Assembly (NCBI GenBank): GCA_963728535.1
Contig: CAVSKK010000001.1
Coordinates: 1,116,001-1,180,000, forward strand
Length of the DNA: 64,000 nucleotides
DNA from: VAXT01 sp963728535
GTDB taxonomy: Bacteria > Actinomycetota > Thermoleophilia > Gaiellales > Gaiellaceae
Direction of reading: 5' to 3'
Under the pieces are notes generated by a model, which had not been told where the DNA came from, did not search any database, and saw nothing but the letters and a program-made list of their open reading frames with translations. Of this stretch, positions 63,207 through 64,000 are shown in pieces; positions within the stretch are counted from its first letter, which is position 1; each line of letters begins with the position of its first letter. Made by a program: the position numbers and the translations under genes.

Positions 63207-63689
63207 TCAGCCGCACTTGGTTGTGTTCGGCGGCGCAGCCTGGATCGTCGTGTCGTTCCCCGGCGGATCGCCGTCCAGCGAGACGACCTTGGCCGACCAG
63301 ATCCGATAGCCGCCGCCGAGCGTGATCGGCCCCACGTCGAGGCTCACGCCGGAGGCCTTGAACGTCTTGCGATACGTGCCATCGATGCCGGTGCCGGCGC
63401 CCATGATCAAGGCCGGCGCACCGATGTACTGATCGGCGTGGTAGTTCGGCTTCCACGTGAAGCGGATGTACATCGCGCAGCCCCGCACCCGCACGTTGGG
63501 CTGTGTCCCCTCGAGGTAGAAGAGATTGACGTTCAACTCCGGCGTGGTCGGTTCCGTGGCGGCTTCCTCTTCTCCACCACGCACGACCGCGAAGACGGCT
63601 CCCGCAGCGATGAGCGCGACAAGGACGACGGCGACGGCGAGCAGTCGCTTCCACCCCACCCGCTCGATGAACAGCCGCAGCCGGATCAC
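63207..63689 (-). CDS. Membrane-anchored extracytoplasmic protein, unknown
   Basis: The protein has 160 aa. A basic start (MIRLRLFIERVGWKR), one membrane helix (LLAVAVVLVALIAAGAVFAVV) and an acidic linker precede a beta-rich domain with two cysteines (RGCAMYIRF and terminal KCG) that may pair. The start overlaps the hydrolase stop by 4 bp, so they are co-transcribed. No family recognised. Confidence 0.7.
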   Translation of the reverse strand: MIRLRLFIERVGWKRLLAVAVVLVALIAAGAVFAVVRGGEEEAATEPTTPELNVNLFYLEGTQPNVRVRGCAMYIRFTWKPNYHADQYIGAPALIMGAGTGIDGTYRKTFKASGVSLDVGPITLGGGYRIWSAKVVSLDGDPPGNDTTIQAAPPNTTKCG

Positions 63690-64000
63690 GCGACGGCCTC
63701 GCGCAGAAAGGAGCGAACAGCGCCGAGATAGGCCTCCGGCGCCTCGACGTAGCTCATGTGCCCCACATCCGGCACGACCGCGAGCTCACTGCCCGCAATA
63801 CCCTCGTGCAGGACGCGCGCGGCCCGTGTCGTCGTCGTCCGGTCGTGCTCGCCGACGATGACGAGCGTGGGCGCCATGCCACACGGGCCAGGTCGGCCGT
63901 GTAGTCGAAGTCGCCGTAGCCGACGTTCGCACAAGTGCCGCAGAACCTCGGGGCTCCCGATCGTGTCCTCGGCGAAGCCCGCAGGTGGCTCGCCCGCGAA
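63686..64000 (-). CDS. Alpha/beta hydrolase C-terminal part, cut by window edge and frameshifted
   Basis: The visible end reads APTLVIVGEHDRTT, then VLHEGIAGSELAVVPDVGHMSYVEAP, which holds the acid (Asp of GEHD) and catalytic His (GHMSY) of an alpha/beta hydrolase of the 3-oxoadipate enol-lactonase type. Upstream, GSPEVLRH is in the same frame, but ANVGYGDFDYTADLARV between them (about 63935-63885) is in another, so two compensating indels are present. The N-terminal half and nucleophile are outside the window. Confidence 0.75.
   Translation of the reverse strand, partial: FAGEPPAGFAEDTIGSPEVLRHLCERRLRRLRLHGRPGPCGMAPTLVIVGEHDRTTTTRAARVLHEGIAGSELAVVPDVGHMSYVEAPEAYLGAVRSFLREAVA

Overview
This is a high-GC chromosomal window with actinobacterial gene content: a Rex / glutamate dehydrogenase row, a t6A operon, panC-panB, an SARP-type regulator, nSTAND NTPases with WD40 repeats and many GTG/TTG starts. 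My best guess is a soil actinobacterium, perhaps class Thermoleophilia, but no rRNA or other phylogenetic marker was tested, so this is inference. Several conserved genes carry single-base frameshifts (a secreted PASTA-type paralog, uvrA, the edge hydrolase), which is what a lightly polished or metagenomic assembly looks like.

Layout. 1-8504: four tandem paralogs on the minus strand encoding secreted proteins. Three of them show a poly-proline linker and a C-terminal PASTA-like domain; one is broken by indels and one runs off the left edge. 8622-13838: a branched-chain amino acid-type ABC importer (LivH, a LivM-LivG fusion, a binding lipoprotein) plus a secreted unknown. 13819-18906 (minus): DUF1844-like protein, GCS2-type ligase, glycosyltransferase, Rex, glutaredoxin-like protein, glutamate dehydrogenase. 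18978-23969 (minus): tsaE-tsaB-rimI-tsaD for t6A tRNA modification, overlapping a subtilase. 23991-31169: mixed housekeeping genes, including a family 4 uracil-DNA glycosylase, the pantothenate genes and a 2H phosphoesterase. 31268-34839: a SipW/TasA-like matrix-fibre locus with an ER-type signal peptidase, three TasA-like paralogs and a beta-sandwich secreted protein. 34836-48445: uvrA (frameshifted), membrane and stress genes, two alkaline-phosphatase-superfamily enzymes, uvrB, and a 41-codon uvrB-like remnant.

48461-56000 is the most unusual part. A translationally coupled pair encodes (i) a class III cyclase homology domain fused to an SARP/BTAD transcription factor fused to a SIR2-like domain and (ii) an nSTAND NTPase with a transmembrane helix, coiled coil and about 15 WD40 repeats. 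Its promoter region is an inverted duplicate of the 5' end of the divergent M23-peptidase-like gene. Both copies keep three direct repeats at 11-bp spacing, with a -10-like element 8 bp downstream, which is the geometry of SARP operators. This suggests that the regulator controls its own operon and the cell-wall gene.

56042-60456: a DUF1360 protein, then (minus) an operon of ribbon-helix-helix regulator, 51-aa protein, DUF4097 protein and two MFS exporters. A perfect 7-3-7 palindrome sits between the -35 and -10 of its promoter. 60548-64000 (minus): a partial hydrolase, a membrane-anchored unknown, rpsA, coaE and a lytic transglycosylase. I saw no rRNA, tRNA, CRISPR array or insertion sequence.
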